From: Dehalococcoidia bacterium | GTDB taxonomy: Bacteria; Chloroflexota; Dehalococcoidia; UBA2979 | DNA: 16,103 nt | Assembly: GCA_023228765.1 (NCBI GenBank) | Contig: JALOAM010000061.1 | Span: 1 to 16,103 of the forward strand | Direction: 5' to 3' | In this document: positions 6,642-13,931 of the stretch, one piece after another | Layout: every line of letters starts with the position of its first letter | Numbering within the stretch: position 1 is the stretch's first letter | Position numbers and translations under genes: made by a program | Notes under the pieces: model-generated | What the model saw: the letters and a program-made list of their open reading frames with translations, nothing else | Told to the model about the DNA's origin: nothing | The model's database searches: none

Positions 6642-6665
6642 AACGGCCCCCTCACGGGGGCCGTT
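6642..6665 (-). terminator. Strong hairpin, terminator after tRNA-Gln
   Basis: AACGGCCCCC and GGGGGCCGTT form a perfect 10-bp stem around a 4-base loop (6652-6655). On the minus strand it starts 11 nt after the tRNA 3' end and is followed by TTCTTGTGTGT-like T-rich sequence, fitting an intrinsic terminator for the lspA-gltX-tRNA transcript. On the plus strand it is followed only by a short T run, yet it could also stop transcription from the antitoxin relic. Confidence 0.75.
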
Positions 6666-6676
6666 TCAGTTCAGAT

Positions 6677-6750
6677 TGGCTGGGGATCAGGGACTCGAAC
6701 CCCGACTGACGGAACCAGAATCCGCTGTCCTACCATTAGACGAATCCCCA
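6677..6750 (-). tRNA. tRNA-Gln, anticodon CUG
   Basis: Read on the minus strand, the 7-bp acceptor stem is TGGGGAT/ATCCCCA, with discriminator G and encoded CCA (6677-6679). The D-arm contains TCTAATGGTAGGACA. The anticodon stem GCGGA/TCCGT surrounds the loop TTCTGGT, giving anticodon CUG (plus-strand bases 6716-6718). The T-arm CGGGG/CCCTG surrounds TTCGAGT. Total length is 74 nt with CCA and all arms pair. It decodes CAG. It lies 64 nt downstream of gltX on the same strand, with no terminator in between, so it may be processed from the gltX transcript. Confidence 0.96.
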
Positions 6751-6814
6751 GCGAGTCACCCATGTTAGGCCATGCAGCCGTATCAGTGAAGTCGCCCCGT
6801 CCGACGATCTCGCG

Positions 6815-8308
6815 CTAGCCCGCGAGGTATGCCGAGGCCGCTCGCAGCCGGTCCACGCACACGCCCTGGCCCACGATCTCCATCGTCTCGAACAGTGGGG
6901 GCGAGACACGGCGGCCCGTGACCGCGAGGCGGATGAGGGTGAACAGGTCGCCGGCCTTCACCTCCAGCTCGTCCGCGAGCGCGCGGAGTTGTTCCTCCAG
7001 CGGTGCGGCCTCGAACGGGTCGAGGGCGTCCGTCACGTCGGCGGAGCGGGCGAGGGCGAACGACGCGGCCTCGGCGCGGTCCTTCCACTTCTTCTGGAGG
7101 AACTCCTCGGCGGCCGGGACCGGCACCTCGGGAGCCCAGAAGAAGTCGACGAGGTCCTTCACCTCCGCGAGCGTCTGGATGCGCTCCTGGATGAGGGGCG
7201 TGACCTCCTCGACGAGCGCACGGTCGAGGGGGCGCGGTACCTCGGGCGGGAGGTCGACCTCGAGGCGGCGGGCGATGAGCTCGGCGAGCTCGGCGATGGG
7301 TGTCTGGCGGATGTAGACGCCGTTCAGCCAGGCGAGCTTCTCCATGTCGAACGTGGCGGGGTTCAGGCCGATGTTCTCGATCTCGAACACGTCGATCAGC
7401 TGCTCGCGACTCATCACGGTCTCGTCGCCGTAGCCCCAGCCGGTGATGCAGAGGAAGTTGAGCACGGCGTCCGGCAGGTAGCCGTCCTCCGCGTATTCCA
7501 GCATCGACTTCGCGCCGTGGCGCTTGGAGAGCTTGCCCCCGCCGGGGGCGAGGATGATCGACGTGTGCACGAAGATCGGCCGCTCGTAGCCGAGCGCGTC
7601 GAAGAGGAGCGCGTGACGCGGCATCGACGGGATCCACTCGTCGCCGCGGGTGACGTGCGTGATCTCCATCTCGTGGTCGTCAACGACGTGGGCCAGGTGG
7701 TAGGTCGGATAGCCGTCCGACTTGAGGATCACGAAGTCGTCGAGGGTGGAGTTCTCCACCTCGATCGGACCGCGAAGCAGGTCGACGGCGACCGTCGTGC
7801 CCTCATCCGGGACGGCGAAGCGCACCACGTGCGGCTCCGAGGCAGCACGGGCCGCGGCCTCCTCGCGCGGGATGACGCGGCACTTGCCCTCGTAGCCGGG
7901 AGGACGCTTCTCGGCGCGCTGGCGCTCGCGGAGGGCGTCGAGCTCCTCCGGCGTGCAGAAGCAGGGGTAGGCGTTGCCGTCCGCGAGCAGGCGCTCGACG
8001 GCCGCGTGGTAGAGCGGGAGGCGCTGCGACTGCACGTAGGGGCCGAACGGGCCGCCGATGTCCGGGCCTTCGTCCCAGTCCAGCCCGAGCCACTCCAGCG
8101 AAGCGAGGATGCGCTCCTCGGAGCCCGGCTGCTTGCGGCTCTGGTCGGTGTCCTCGATGCGTACGAGGAACTGACCGCTGGTGTGCCGGGCGTGCAGCCA
8201 CGCCCACACGGCCGTGCGGATGTTCCCCACGTGCGGGTCGCCCGTGGGGCTGGGGGCGTAGCGGACCCGTGCCGGCTTCGTGGTCGACGGGGTAGTGCCC
8301 TCGCTCAT
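6815..8308 (-). CDS. gltX: Glutamyl-tRNA synthetase
   Basis: This 497-residue class Ic aminoacyl-tRNA synthetase attaches glutamate to tRNA-Glu. In organisms without GlnRS it also charges tRNA-Gln, for later amidation by GatCAB. The Rossmann catalytic domain has APSPTGDPHVGN (18-29, the HIGH motif as HVGN) and GGGKLSKRHGA (256-266, the KMSKS motif as KLSKR). Cys116, Cys118 and Cys143 lie where the GluRS zinc-binding segment occurs. THVTRGDEWIPSMPRH (217-232) is the conserved active-site region, and the C-terminal third is the helical anticodon-binding domain. Length is normal. The ATG at 8308 overlaps the stop of the upstream pseudouridine synthase (ATGA), which fixes the start by coupling. 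Whether it is discriminating or not cannot be decided here, but the tRNA-Gln just downstream hints at a dual role. Confidence 0.97.
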   Translation of the reverse strand: MSEGTTPSTTKPARVRYAPSPTGDPHVGNIRTAVWAWLHARHTSGQFLVRIEDTDQSRKQPGSEERILASLEWLGLDWDEGPDIGGPFGPYVQSQRLPLYHAAVERLLADGNAYPCFCTPEELDALRERQRAEKRPPGYEGKCRVIPREEAAARAASEPHVVRFAVPDEGTTVAVDLLRGPIEVENSTLDDFVILKSDGYPTYHLAHVVDDHEMEITHVTRGDEWIPSMPRHALLFDALGYERPIFVHTSIILAPGGGKLSKRHGAKSMLEYAEDGYLPDAVLNFLCITGWGYGDETVMSREQLIDVFEIENIGLNPATFDMEKLAWLNGVYIRQTPIAELAELIARRLEVDLPPEVPRPLDRALVEEVTPLIQERIQTLAEVKDLVDFFWAPEVPVPAAEEFLQKKWKDRAEAASFALARSADVTDALDPFEAAPLEEQLRALADELEVKAGDLFTLIRLAVTGRRVSPPLFETMEIVGQGVCVDRLRAASAYLAG

Positions 8309-9330
8309 ACGGGTGATGCTCCGTGTTCAGGCGTTCCGTGGTTTCCGGGTGTCCCGGGCTCTCCGGGGTCCTCGAGGTGCTCGCGCCGCCGTGCGGCACG
8401 GAGGTCGATGGCGGGCGCGACGCCGTGATCAGCCCGCAGCGAGCGGATCGCCGCGCACAGATCGTCAGGCACCGGCGCGCGGAAGACGCGGAACTGGCCG
8501 GTGGAGACGAGCATGAAGCCGAGGCGCCACGCGTGCAGGGCCTGCCGGCCGATCCTCGCTGAGTCTCGTCCGTACTGGAAGTCGCCGAGGATCGGGTGGC
8601 CCACGGCGAGCATGTGCACGCGGATCTGGTGCGTGCGGCCGGTGAAGATACGCACCTCGCACAGCGCGGCTTCGTCGCCGTACTGCTCCAGCACCTGGTA
8701 CTGGCTGCGGGCGTACTGCCCGTCTTCCACCACCGCGCGGCGTCGAGGATCCGCGGGGTCCGGGCCGAGGGGCGCCTCGATGATGCCCTCGGCTGGGTCG
8801 GGATGGCCCTCGACGATCGCGAGGTAGTACTTCTCGGTCTCGCGGTTGCGCCACTGGTCCTTCAGGACGGACTGCGACTCCTCCGTCTTGGCGAGTGCGA
8901 TCACGCCCGAGGTGTCGCGGTCCAGCCGGTGGACGATGCCACCGCGCTCGGTGTCGTCGATGTCGGCGACCTCCGGGTAGTGCGCGCGGACGGCGTTGAT
9001 CAGCGTCGCTTCGCGGACGCCCTCCCGAGGATGGACAACGAGGCCGGCCTGCTTGTTCAGCACCAGCGTCTCTTCGTCCTCGTAGAGCACCTCCAGCGGG
9101 ATCTCGGCCGCCGCCAGCTCGTCCGGGCCGAGCGTCGGCTCCTCGACGCGGATGCGCGTGCCCTCCGCGATGGAGACGCCGGGCTTGAGGACGGGCGCGC
9201 CCTCCACGGAGACCGAGCCCGCCTCGATCAGGCGGCGGGCCTGCGCGCGGGAGAGCGCCGGGATCTGCTCGACGACCGCGCGGTCCAGGCGTCCCTCCGC
9301 GTGGGTGGTGAAGTCCGTCACGTTGCTCAC
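8305..9330 (-). CDS. rluD: RluA-family ribosomal RNA pseudouridine synthase (RluD-like)
   Basis: This 341-residue protein has an N-terminal S4 RNA-binding domain (about 14-60, ALSRAQARRLIEAGSVSVEG). A RluA-type catalytic domain follows, with VLNKQAGLVVHP (90-101), GIVHRLDRDTSGV (131-143, catalytic Asp137) and GRTHQIRVHM (231-240). The family isomerises uridines in 23S rRNA; RluD modifies helix 69. The domain architecture and the position after lspA (the Bacillus lspA-ylyB order) favour an RluD/YlyB-type enzyme, but the exact target site is not shown by sequence. The GTG at 9330 overlaps the lspA stop (GTGA), so this start is preferred. After the catalytic domain there is an unusual 30-residue hydrophilic tail rich in Gly-Pro (about 312-341), which is not part of the family core. 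Confidence 0.93.
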   Translation of the reverse strand: MSNVTDFTTHAEGRLDRAVVEQIPALSRAQARRLIEAGSVSVEGAPVLKPGVSIAEGTRIRVEEPTLGPDELAAAEIPLEVLYEDEETLVLNKQAGLVVHPREGVREATLINAVRAHYPEVADIDDTERGGIVHRLDRDTSGVIALAKTEESQSVLKDQWRNRETEKYYLAIVEGHPDPAEGIIEAPLGPDPADPRRRAVVEDGQYARSQYQVLEQYGDEAALCEVRIFTGRTHQIRVHMLAVGHPILGDFQYGRDSARIGRQALHAWRLGFMLVSTGQFRVFRAPVPDDLCAAIRSLRADHGVAPAIDLRAARRREHLEDPGEPGTPGNHGTPEHGASPV

Positions 9331-9887
9331 GTCCGCGCCTCGGAGGGTTCGTGCTCGGCGCGCGGATCGAGGTCCTCGGACGGTGCGTCACCCGCCTCCT
9401 CCGGCGGGGCGAGGAAGGAGAGGACGACGATGGCGATGACGCCAAGGACGACGGCGGAGTCGGCGATGTTGAACGAGGGGTAATGGGTCGGGTCGATGAA
9501 GTCCGTGACATAGCCCAGGCGGACGCGGTCGATGAGGTTCCCGATCGCCCCGCCGAGGATCGCCGCGAGCGCGACGGGGTACCAGCGGCTCTGCGAGGGC
9601 AGAGCGAGGAGGAACACCGTGATCGCCATGATCGCGATCAGCGGCGCAACGACGAGGAACGTACCGGCCCCCTGGAGGATGCCGAAGGCCGCCCCGGTGT
9701 TGTGGACGTGCGAGAACCGGATCAGCTCCCAGCCCTCGGGCCAGGTCTCGCCCGGGTGCAGGTTGGCGCGGACCACGGCCTTAGTGACCTGGTCCGCGAG
9801 GATCACCAGCAGCGACAGCCCGAACAACCCGGCGAGGCGTCGGGGCGCCGGAACGGACCAGCGGCGAGGTCGGACAGAGGGTTCCAT
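9327..9887 (-). CDS. lspA: Lipoprotein signal peptidase (signal peptidase II)
   Basis: This 186-residue integral membrane aspartyl protease has four hydrophobic helices (about 20-35, 72-95, 104-120 and 143-160). It cuts the signal peptide from diacylglyceryl-modified prolipoproteins at the outer face of the cytoplasmic membrane. Family motifs are ADQVTKA (31-37), NTGAAFG (63-69), GGAIGNLIDR (112-121), GYVTDFID (125-132) and FNIADSAV (139-146). The catalytic aspartates by position are Asp129 and Asp143. A charged 25-residue cytoplasmic tail follows the last helix. The ATG at 9887 has no clear Shine-Dalgarno sequence; a TAACAT box ends 9 nt before it, which could indicate a leaderless transcript. 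It is the first gene of the lspA-RluA-gltX-tRNA run, joined to the next by a GTGA overlap. Confidence 0.96.
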   Translation of the reverse strand: MEPSVRPRRWSVPAPRRLAGLFGLSLLVILADQVTKAVVRANLHPGETWPEGWELIRFSHVHNTGAAFGILQGAGTFLVVAPLIAIMAITVFLLALPSQSRWYPVALAAILGGAIGNLIDRVRLGYVTDFIDPTHYPSFNIADSAVVLGVIAIVVLSFLAPPEEAGDAPSEDLDPRAEHEPSEART

Positions 9888-9902
9888 GGACGATCCATGT
9901 TA
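9885..9902 (-). promoter_or_regulatory. Candidate leaderless promoter and inverted repeat at the lspA start
   Basis: On the minus strand TAACAT (9902-9897) fits the TANNNT -10 consensus and lies 9 nt before the lspA ATG, so the transcript would begin at or next to the start codon. No Shine-Dalgarno sequence is present. Overlapping it is the inverted repeat CATGGA/TCCATG (9885-9890 and 9894-9899) around CGA, which includes the start codon and could be an operator or a start-codon hairpin. No good -35 was recognised. Confidence 0.3.
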
Positions 9903-9976
9903 CGTCCTCCGCGCCGCAGGTTCCTCGGCACCCCCTCGGAGCCCTTCGATCGCCTCGCGATGGTGGTCGGCCCCCC

Positions 9977-11635
9977 TCAGACGACTGCCGCAACTGCGAG
10001 GAGCACCCACGTGGGCACCAGCAGCAGCGCGAGCAGGGGCAGCATGAACCGCAGGTAGCGGTTGTACGCCACCCCCGCGAGGGCCAGGCCAGCGATCAGC
10101 ACGCCGTTCGTCGGCAGCACCATCCGGATCCACCCCGCGCCCATGTTCCACGCCGTCACGATCAGGCTCCGGTCCACCTCGGCGAAGTCGCCGAGGGGGG
10201 CGAGGATCGGGATCGCGAGTGCGGCGTGCCCGGACGACGAGGGGATGAGGAACGCGAGCGGGACGTTCACGATGAAGATCAGGATCGTGAACACCACGCT
10301 GCTGGTCCCGCTGACGAGCGACTCCATCGAGTTGAGGATCGTGTCCAGCGTCCTCGTGTTGTTCATGATCACCGCGACCCCGCGAGCCAGGACGACCATC
10401 AGCGCGGGGCCGACGAAGTCCGCTACGCCGGCGCCGATGTTGCGTGACGTCCCGGTCTCTCCGAGGCCTCCCACGACGCCGATGACGATCGCCATGACGA
10501 TGAACAGCGCCGTCAGCTCCGGGAACCACCACCCGAGCTCGAACCACATCGGCTGCTGGATGGTCTCGTGTGTCACGGGATCGACAGCCTCGTAGCCGAT
10601 GAGGGCGCCCCAGGGGATCACGGAGAAGACGAGGAGGCCGAACGTGCCGGCGACGAGCACCAGCACGGCCTTCTGGCGTCCGGTCAGCGCCGTGAGGCCC
10701 TCGGTGGCCGGTTCGTGCGCGGCCAGGGTGTCCTCCGCCTCGCTCTCGGGCATGAGGGAGCGCGCGGGGTCCGAGCGGACGCGCCGCGCGTACCAGAGCG
10801 TGTAGCCCAGGGCGGTCCCGACGAGGACGAGCCACAGCACCACGCGGAGCACGATCCCGTCACCGATCGAGATCCCTGCCTCGCCCGAGGCGACCCCGAT
10901 CGAGAACGGGTTCACGGTGGACGCCATCGTCCCCACGGCCGCACCCACGAAGACCACGGCCACGCCCACGAGCCGGTCGTAGCCGAGCGAGAGCATCATC
11001 GGCACGATCAGGGCGTAGAAGCCCAGGCTCTCCTCCGCCCACCCCATCGCCGTCGAAAGCAGGGCGAAGAGCACGAACATCACGGCGATCAGCACGGAGC
11101 CGCGCTCCTTCAGACGATGCGCGAGTCCTCCGATCGCCGTGTCCAGCGCTCCGGTGGCGAACGAGACCGTCATGAACGCGCCGATCGCGAGGACGAAGAG
11201 GAACACGCCCGCCGCGCCGAACAGCGGCCCGCTGTTGAACGGTCCCACCGCGCCGCTGTCCGGATCGACGATGCCGTAGAGCCCGTTCACGGGCGCGGTG
11301 ACGAGGTCCTCCACGCGCTCGCCAAAGGTCTGCGGGTCGTCGATCCGCTGGTACGTCCCGGCGATCGGGCTGCCGTCCTCGTCCAGCTGGAACTCGCCGG
11401 GTGGGATGAAGAACGCAGCGATCCAGATCAGCACGGTGACGAGTGCGAGGACCGTCAGCGCGGAAGGGAACGAGCGTCCACTGGGCTTCGCGTCAGGCTC
11501 GGCGCTGGGTGTTGGAGCCGGTGGACCTGGTTCGGTTGGCTCGACGAGGTTGAGGCTCGGGTTCCGTGGTTCGGCCGGCTGGGGTTCGCTCGGTTGGGGT
11601 TCGGTCGGTTGGGGTTGGGTTGGTGTTGACGTCAT
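9977..11635 (-). CDS. YfcC-family membrane carrier (DcuC/C4-dicarboxylate-anaerobic-carrier-like, putative amino-acid antiporter)
   Basis: This 552-residue polytopic protein has about 11-12 hydrophobic segments from residue 57 to the C-terminus and conserved loops typical of the YfcC/DcuC superfamily. These are GWAEESLGFYAL (198-209), GTMASTVNPFSIGVASGEAG (235-254), MNNTRTLDTILN (424-435), PSSSGHAALAIP (465-476) and LPTNG (507-511). The paired Ser-Asn and Ser-Gly re-entrant loops suggest ion-coupled transport. YfcC is annotated as a basic amino-acid antiporter, mostly by homology, so the substrate is uncertain. The first 50 residues are a Pro/Glu/Gln-rich tail built from about three QPxEP repeats before the first helix; this is not normal for the family. 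The ATG at 11635 overlaps the dipeptidase stop as ATGA, fixing the start. With the M20 peptidase it may form a peptide-derived amino-acid uptake or exchange unit. Confidence 0.85.
   Translation of the reverse strand: MTSTPTQPQPTEPQPSEPQPAEPRNPSLNLVEPTEPGPPAPTPSAEPDAKPSGRSFPSALTVLALVTVLIWIAAFFIPPGEFQLDEDGSPIAGTYQRIDDPQTFGERVEDLVTAPVNGLYGIVDPDSGAVGPFNSGPLFGAAGVFLFVLAIGAFMTVSFATGALDTAIGGLAHRLKERGSVLIAVMFVLFALLSTAMGWAEESLGFYALIVPMMLSLGYDRLVGVAVVFVGAAVGTMASTVNPFSIGVASGEAGISIGDGIVLRVVLWLVLVGTALGYTLWYARRVRSDPARSLMPESEAEDTLAAHEPATEGLTALTGRQKAVLVLVAGTFGLLVFSVIPWGALIGYEAVDPVTHETIQQPMWFELGWWFPELTALFIVMAIVIGVVGGLGETGTSRNIGAGVADFVGPALMVVLARGVAVIMNNTRTLDTILNSMESLVSGTSSVVFTILIFIVNVPLAFLIPSSSGHAALAIPILAPLGDFAEVDRSLIVTAWNMGAGWIRMVLPTNGVLIAGLALAGVAYNRYLRFMLPLLALLLVPTWVLLAVAAVV
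11567..11614 (-). repeat. Degenerate 15-bp tandem repeat in the 5' end of the transporter gene
   Basis: On the minus strand about three copies of a unit close to CCCCAACCGACCGAA encode QPxEP-type five-residue repeats (residues about 8-23). The copies differ by a few bases. Such repeats change copy number easily by slippage in whole units without breaking the frame, so the length of the cytoplasmic N-terminal tail may vary between strains. Confidence 0.65.
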
Positions 11636-12981
11636 CGTCGGCCGCCCTGCGCTGCGAACTCCTCGAGGAAGGCGACCTTCGCCATCAGTGACTTCTCGAA
11701 CTCGTCCAGCAGCACGCGCTCGTTCGGGCCGTGGATGTTGCTGTAGGCGTCCGATGTGCCAAACAGCAGCAGTTCCGCCTGAGGCACCGCGGCTGCGAGC
11801 GAGCGCACGAGGGGGATGGCGCCGCCGGTCGCCATCGTCACGGGTGGCATCCCCCACGCCCGCTCGAGCGCGCGCCCGGCGGCCTGGTATGCGGGGCCGG
11901 AGGTGTCCGGCATGTAACCGTCGCCCACGTCGCCGCGCTCGATCTCGAGGGCGATCCCGAACGGCCGTTGGGCCTCGAGGTGGCGGACGACAGCGTCCTG
12001 CGCCTCACGCGCGGGCTGCTGCGGATGGACGCGGACGTTGAGGCGTGCCCTCGCCTGTGCGGGGACGGCCGCGACCGCCTCCGTGACGCTGGGCACATCG
12101 ATGCCGGTGATCGTGATGGCGGGGCCGGACCAGATCCGCTCGCCGAGCGTCCCGGTCCCGAGGAGCGGCATCCCCGGGAGGATCTCGGCGAGGGTGCGGA
12201 ACTCCTCTTCGGTCCAGGATGCACCGGTCCACGGCTCGCGCCGGAGTCCTTCCACGATGACGTTCCCGTCTTCGTCGTGGAGGGACGTGAGGGCATGCAG
12301 GAGCGTGAGGAGCGCGTCCGGCGCCGCTCCCCCGTACTGGCCGCTGTGCTTGTCCGTCGCGAGCGTCCGGACGCCCACGGTGAGCGCGGCGTCGCCTCGG
12401 AGGCCGATCGTGAGCGTGGGCTTTCCCGGCTGCACGTTGCCGACGTCCGCGACCACGATGGCGTCCCCGGCGAAGTGCTCCGGCTCCTCCTGCGGGAAGT
12501 AGTCGAACGGGCTGCCGAGTTCCTCCTGCCCCTCGAACACGAGGCGGAGATGCACGGGTGGATGGCCCTCGAAGGCGCGGACGGCTCCGATGATCGCCAC
12601 CAGGTTCGCCTTGGAGTCGGAGGTGCCGCGGCCATACATCGCGCCGTCGCGGACGACCGGCTCGAAGGGCGGTGTCTGCCAGAGCGACTCGTCGCCGGCG
12701 GGGACCACGTCGTAGTGGGTGTACATGAGGACGGTGGGGGCGCCCTCCGGCCCGGCGATATCGGCGACTACGACCGGCGCGCGCTTCCCCTCCAGCGTGA
12801 TGTCGCCGACTTCCTCGACGCCGGACGCGTGCAGGAGGTCGACTACCGCGTCGTGTGCCTCGAACAGTGGTTCGTCCGGGAAGCCGGGGAACGCGATCGA
12901 GGGGATGCGGACGAGCCGTTCGAGGTCGGCGTGCAGCTGGGGGAGGAGATCGGTCACGGCGCGGTGGGGTGCGGAGGTCAT
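11632..12981 (-). CDS. M20 family metallopeptidase (dipeptidase/CNDP-like)
   Basis: This 449-residue M20 protein is a cytosolic di-zinc peptidase with no signal peptide. The metal and catalytic residues appear in order: His89-x-Asp91 (THYD), bridging Asp122 in GRGTSDSKAN, catalytic Glu153 with metal ligand Glu154 in EGQEELGS, Asp179, and His417 in NIHGPNE. The lid domain (about 200-320) contains KHSGQYGG (211-218). This layout fits the carnosinase/CNDP-type dipeptidases, which cleave short peptides. The ATG at 12981 has GGAG 9 nt upstream. Its stop overlaps the YfcC-type carrier start (ATGA), so the two are coupled; together they suggest peptide breakdown linked to amino-acid exchange. Acylase or deacetylase activity on other amide substrates is possible, since M20 specificity cannot be read from sequence. 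Confidence 0.93.
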   Translation of the reverse strand: MTSAPHRAVTDLLPQLHADLERLVRIPSIAFPGFPDEPLFEAHDAVVDLLHASGVEEVGDITLEGKRAPVVVADIAGPEGAPTVLMYTHYDVVPAGDESLWQTPPFEPVVRDGAMYGRGTSDSKANLVAIIGAVRAFEGHPPVHLRLVFEGQEELGSPFDYFPQEEPEHFAGDAIVVADVGNVQPGKPTLTIGLRGDAALTVGVRTLATDKHSGQYGGAAPDALLTLLHALTSLHDEDGNVIVEGLRREPWTGASWTEEEFRTLAEILPGMPLLGTGTLGERIWSGPAITITGIDVPSVTEAVAAVPAQARARLNVRVHPQQPAREAQDAVVRHLEAQRPFGIALEIERGDVGDGYMPDTSGPAYQAAGRALERAWGMPPVTMATGGAIPLVRSLAAAVPQAELLLFGTSDAYSNIHGPNERVLLDEFEKSLMAKVAFLEEFAAQGGRR

Positions 12982-13292
12982 GGGCGTGCTCCGGAAGCGG
13001 TCGGCAGAGGGCCGAGGTGGAGCCTCAAGGAGTGAGGCGATGTGAGAGGGTCATGATGGCGACGCTAGGTATTGCCGTTCTCACGTCTGGCTCAGGCTGG
13101 CGCGCGGTGTCGCGGCCAGTGGTGAATCCTCGGTAGCGATGTATCGGTGAGCGTCGCGGCGACGGGGGGCACGAGTGCGTTACGGGAGCGCGGTAAACTG
13201 AGGACTACCCGATCCCCTCACGTGAACACCCCACGCGAACACGCAGCAACGGCACTCCCTCCTCGCGGAGGGCGTCCAGCAGGAGGACGCTC
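12982..13292. other. Divergent intergenic region between the M20 peptidase and the molybdopterin-protein gene
   Basis: These 311 bases contain no convincing gene; an open frame from 13147 lacks any recognisable domain. The region must hold promoters for both directions. TAAACT at 13194-13199 is a possible -10 for the plus-strand pair, but no -35 was recognised. The last 36 bases before ATG 13293 are structured (listed separately). Confidence 0.5.
13257..13290 (+). promoter_or_regulatory. Leader hairpins that can hide the Shine-Dalgarno sequence
   Basis: CCCTCC/GGAGGG (13257-13262 with 13267-13272) forms one hairpin. GCGTCC/GGACGC (13272-13277 with 13285-13290) forms a second that ends two bases before the ATG and traps the Shine-Dalgarno AGGAGG (13281-13286) in its loop and stem. 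In addition CCTCCT (13258-13263) is perfectly complementary to that AGGAGG, giving an alternative fold. The bases are directly visible; a regulatory role is inference. Confidence 0.35.
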
Positions 13293-13898
13293 ATGTCGCT
13301 CTTCCGCGCCGACCCCCGTACGAAGGAGGCCCGGCCCGACGGTCGCAGGCGGCTGCCCCCCGGGCAGCGGCTGACGGACGGCTGGCCCGTGCTGCACTAC
13401 GGCAGCATCCCGAAGATCGACCTGGCGGAGTGGCGCCTCCAGATCTTCGGACTCGTCGAGGAGGAGAAGACGCTCACCTGGGATGAGCTCATGGCCCTCC
13501 CGCAGGCCGAGGCGCGCAACGACATCCACTGCGTGACCACGTGGTCCAAGTTCGACAACGACTGGCGGGGGGTCTCCCTCCGCGATGTGTTCGCGCTCGT
13601 CAAGGTGAAGCCGGAGGCCGCGTACGTGGTCTTCCACTCGTACGGCGGGTACACGACGAACGTGCCGCTGGACGAGATCCAGGGCCCCGAGAACATGCTG
13701 GTGCACACGCACAACGGCGAACCGCTCACCCTCGAACACGGGTGGCCGCTGCGGGCGCTGATCCCCAACCTCTACCTCTGGAAGAGCGCCAAGTGGATCC
13801 GCGGCATCGAGTTCGTGTCGCAGGACCGGCCGGGGTTCTGGGAGATGTACGGCTACCACATGCACGGCGACCCCTGGAAGGAAGAGCGCTACGGCTAG
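13293..13898 (+). CDS. Sulfite-oxidase-type molybdopterin-dependent oxidoreductase (YuiH-like)
   Basis: This 201-residue protein is a stand-alone molybdopterin-binding domain of the sulfite oxidase family. Key parts are LTDGWPVLHYG (27-37), DIHCVTTWSK (77-86) with Cys80 as the expected molybdenum ligand, WRGVSL (91-96), FHSYGGYTTN (114-123), HGWPLRALIP (149-158) and LWKSAKWIRGIEF (162-174). A conserved GYHMHGDPWKEERY end follows. Bacterial members of this short subgroup have unknown substrates. There is no signal peptide or Tat-type leader, no membrane segment and no heme or dimerisation domain, so it is probably cytosolic and needs a partner. The ATG at 13293 has AGGAGG 6 nt upstream and starts just before the conserved region. 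The metallopeptidase begins 33 nt downstream on the same strand. Confidence 0.9.
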   Translation: MSLFRADPRTKEARPDGRRRLPPGQRLTDGWPVLHYGSIPKIDLAEWRLQIFGLVEEEKTLTWDELMALPQAEARNDIHCVTTWSKFDNDWRGVSLRDVFALVKVKPEAAYVVFHSYGGYTTNVPLDEIQGPENMLVHTHNGEPLTLEHGWPLRALIPNLYLWKSAKWIRGIEFVSQDRPGFWEMYGYHMHGDPWKEERYG

Positions 13899-13931
13899 CC
13901 TCGGCTCCGAGGGCGCGCCGGGCATTCCTCG

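Noticed and set aside
6608..6709. VapC-like toxin starting at GTG 6608 after the antitoxin relic
   Set aside because: The GTGA overlap is suggestive, but the frame is only about 33 codons and runs through the terminator and into the tRNA; there is no PIN motif.
6989..8428. 479-codon plus-strand open frame opposite gltX
   Set aside because: Opposite an unmistakable GluRS with all motifs; composition is that of a reverse-strand shadow.
8596..9483. 295-codon plus-strand open frame opposite the RluA gene
   Set aside because: Arg/Asp/Leu/Val-rich shadow without any domain signature.
11636..11857. Extension of the YfcC-type transporter to a start at 11857
   Set aside because: The added codons overlap the end of the M20 gene and lack coding character; ATG 11635 is coupled to the M20 stop.
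13147..13374. Small plus-strand gene in the divergent intergenic region
   Set aside because: No domain, no ribosome-binding site, and it overlaps the start of the molybdopterin gene in another frame.
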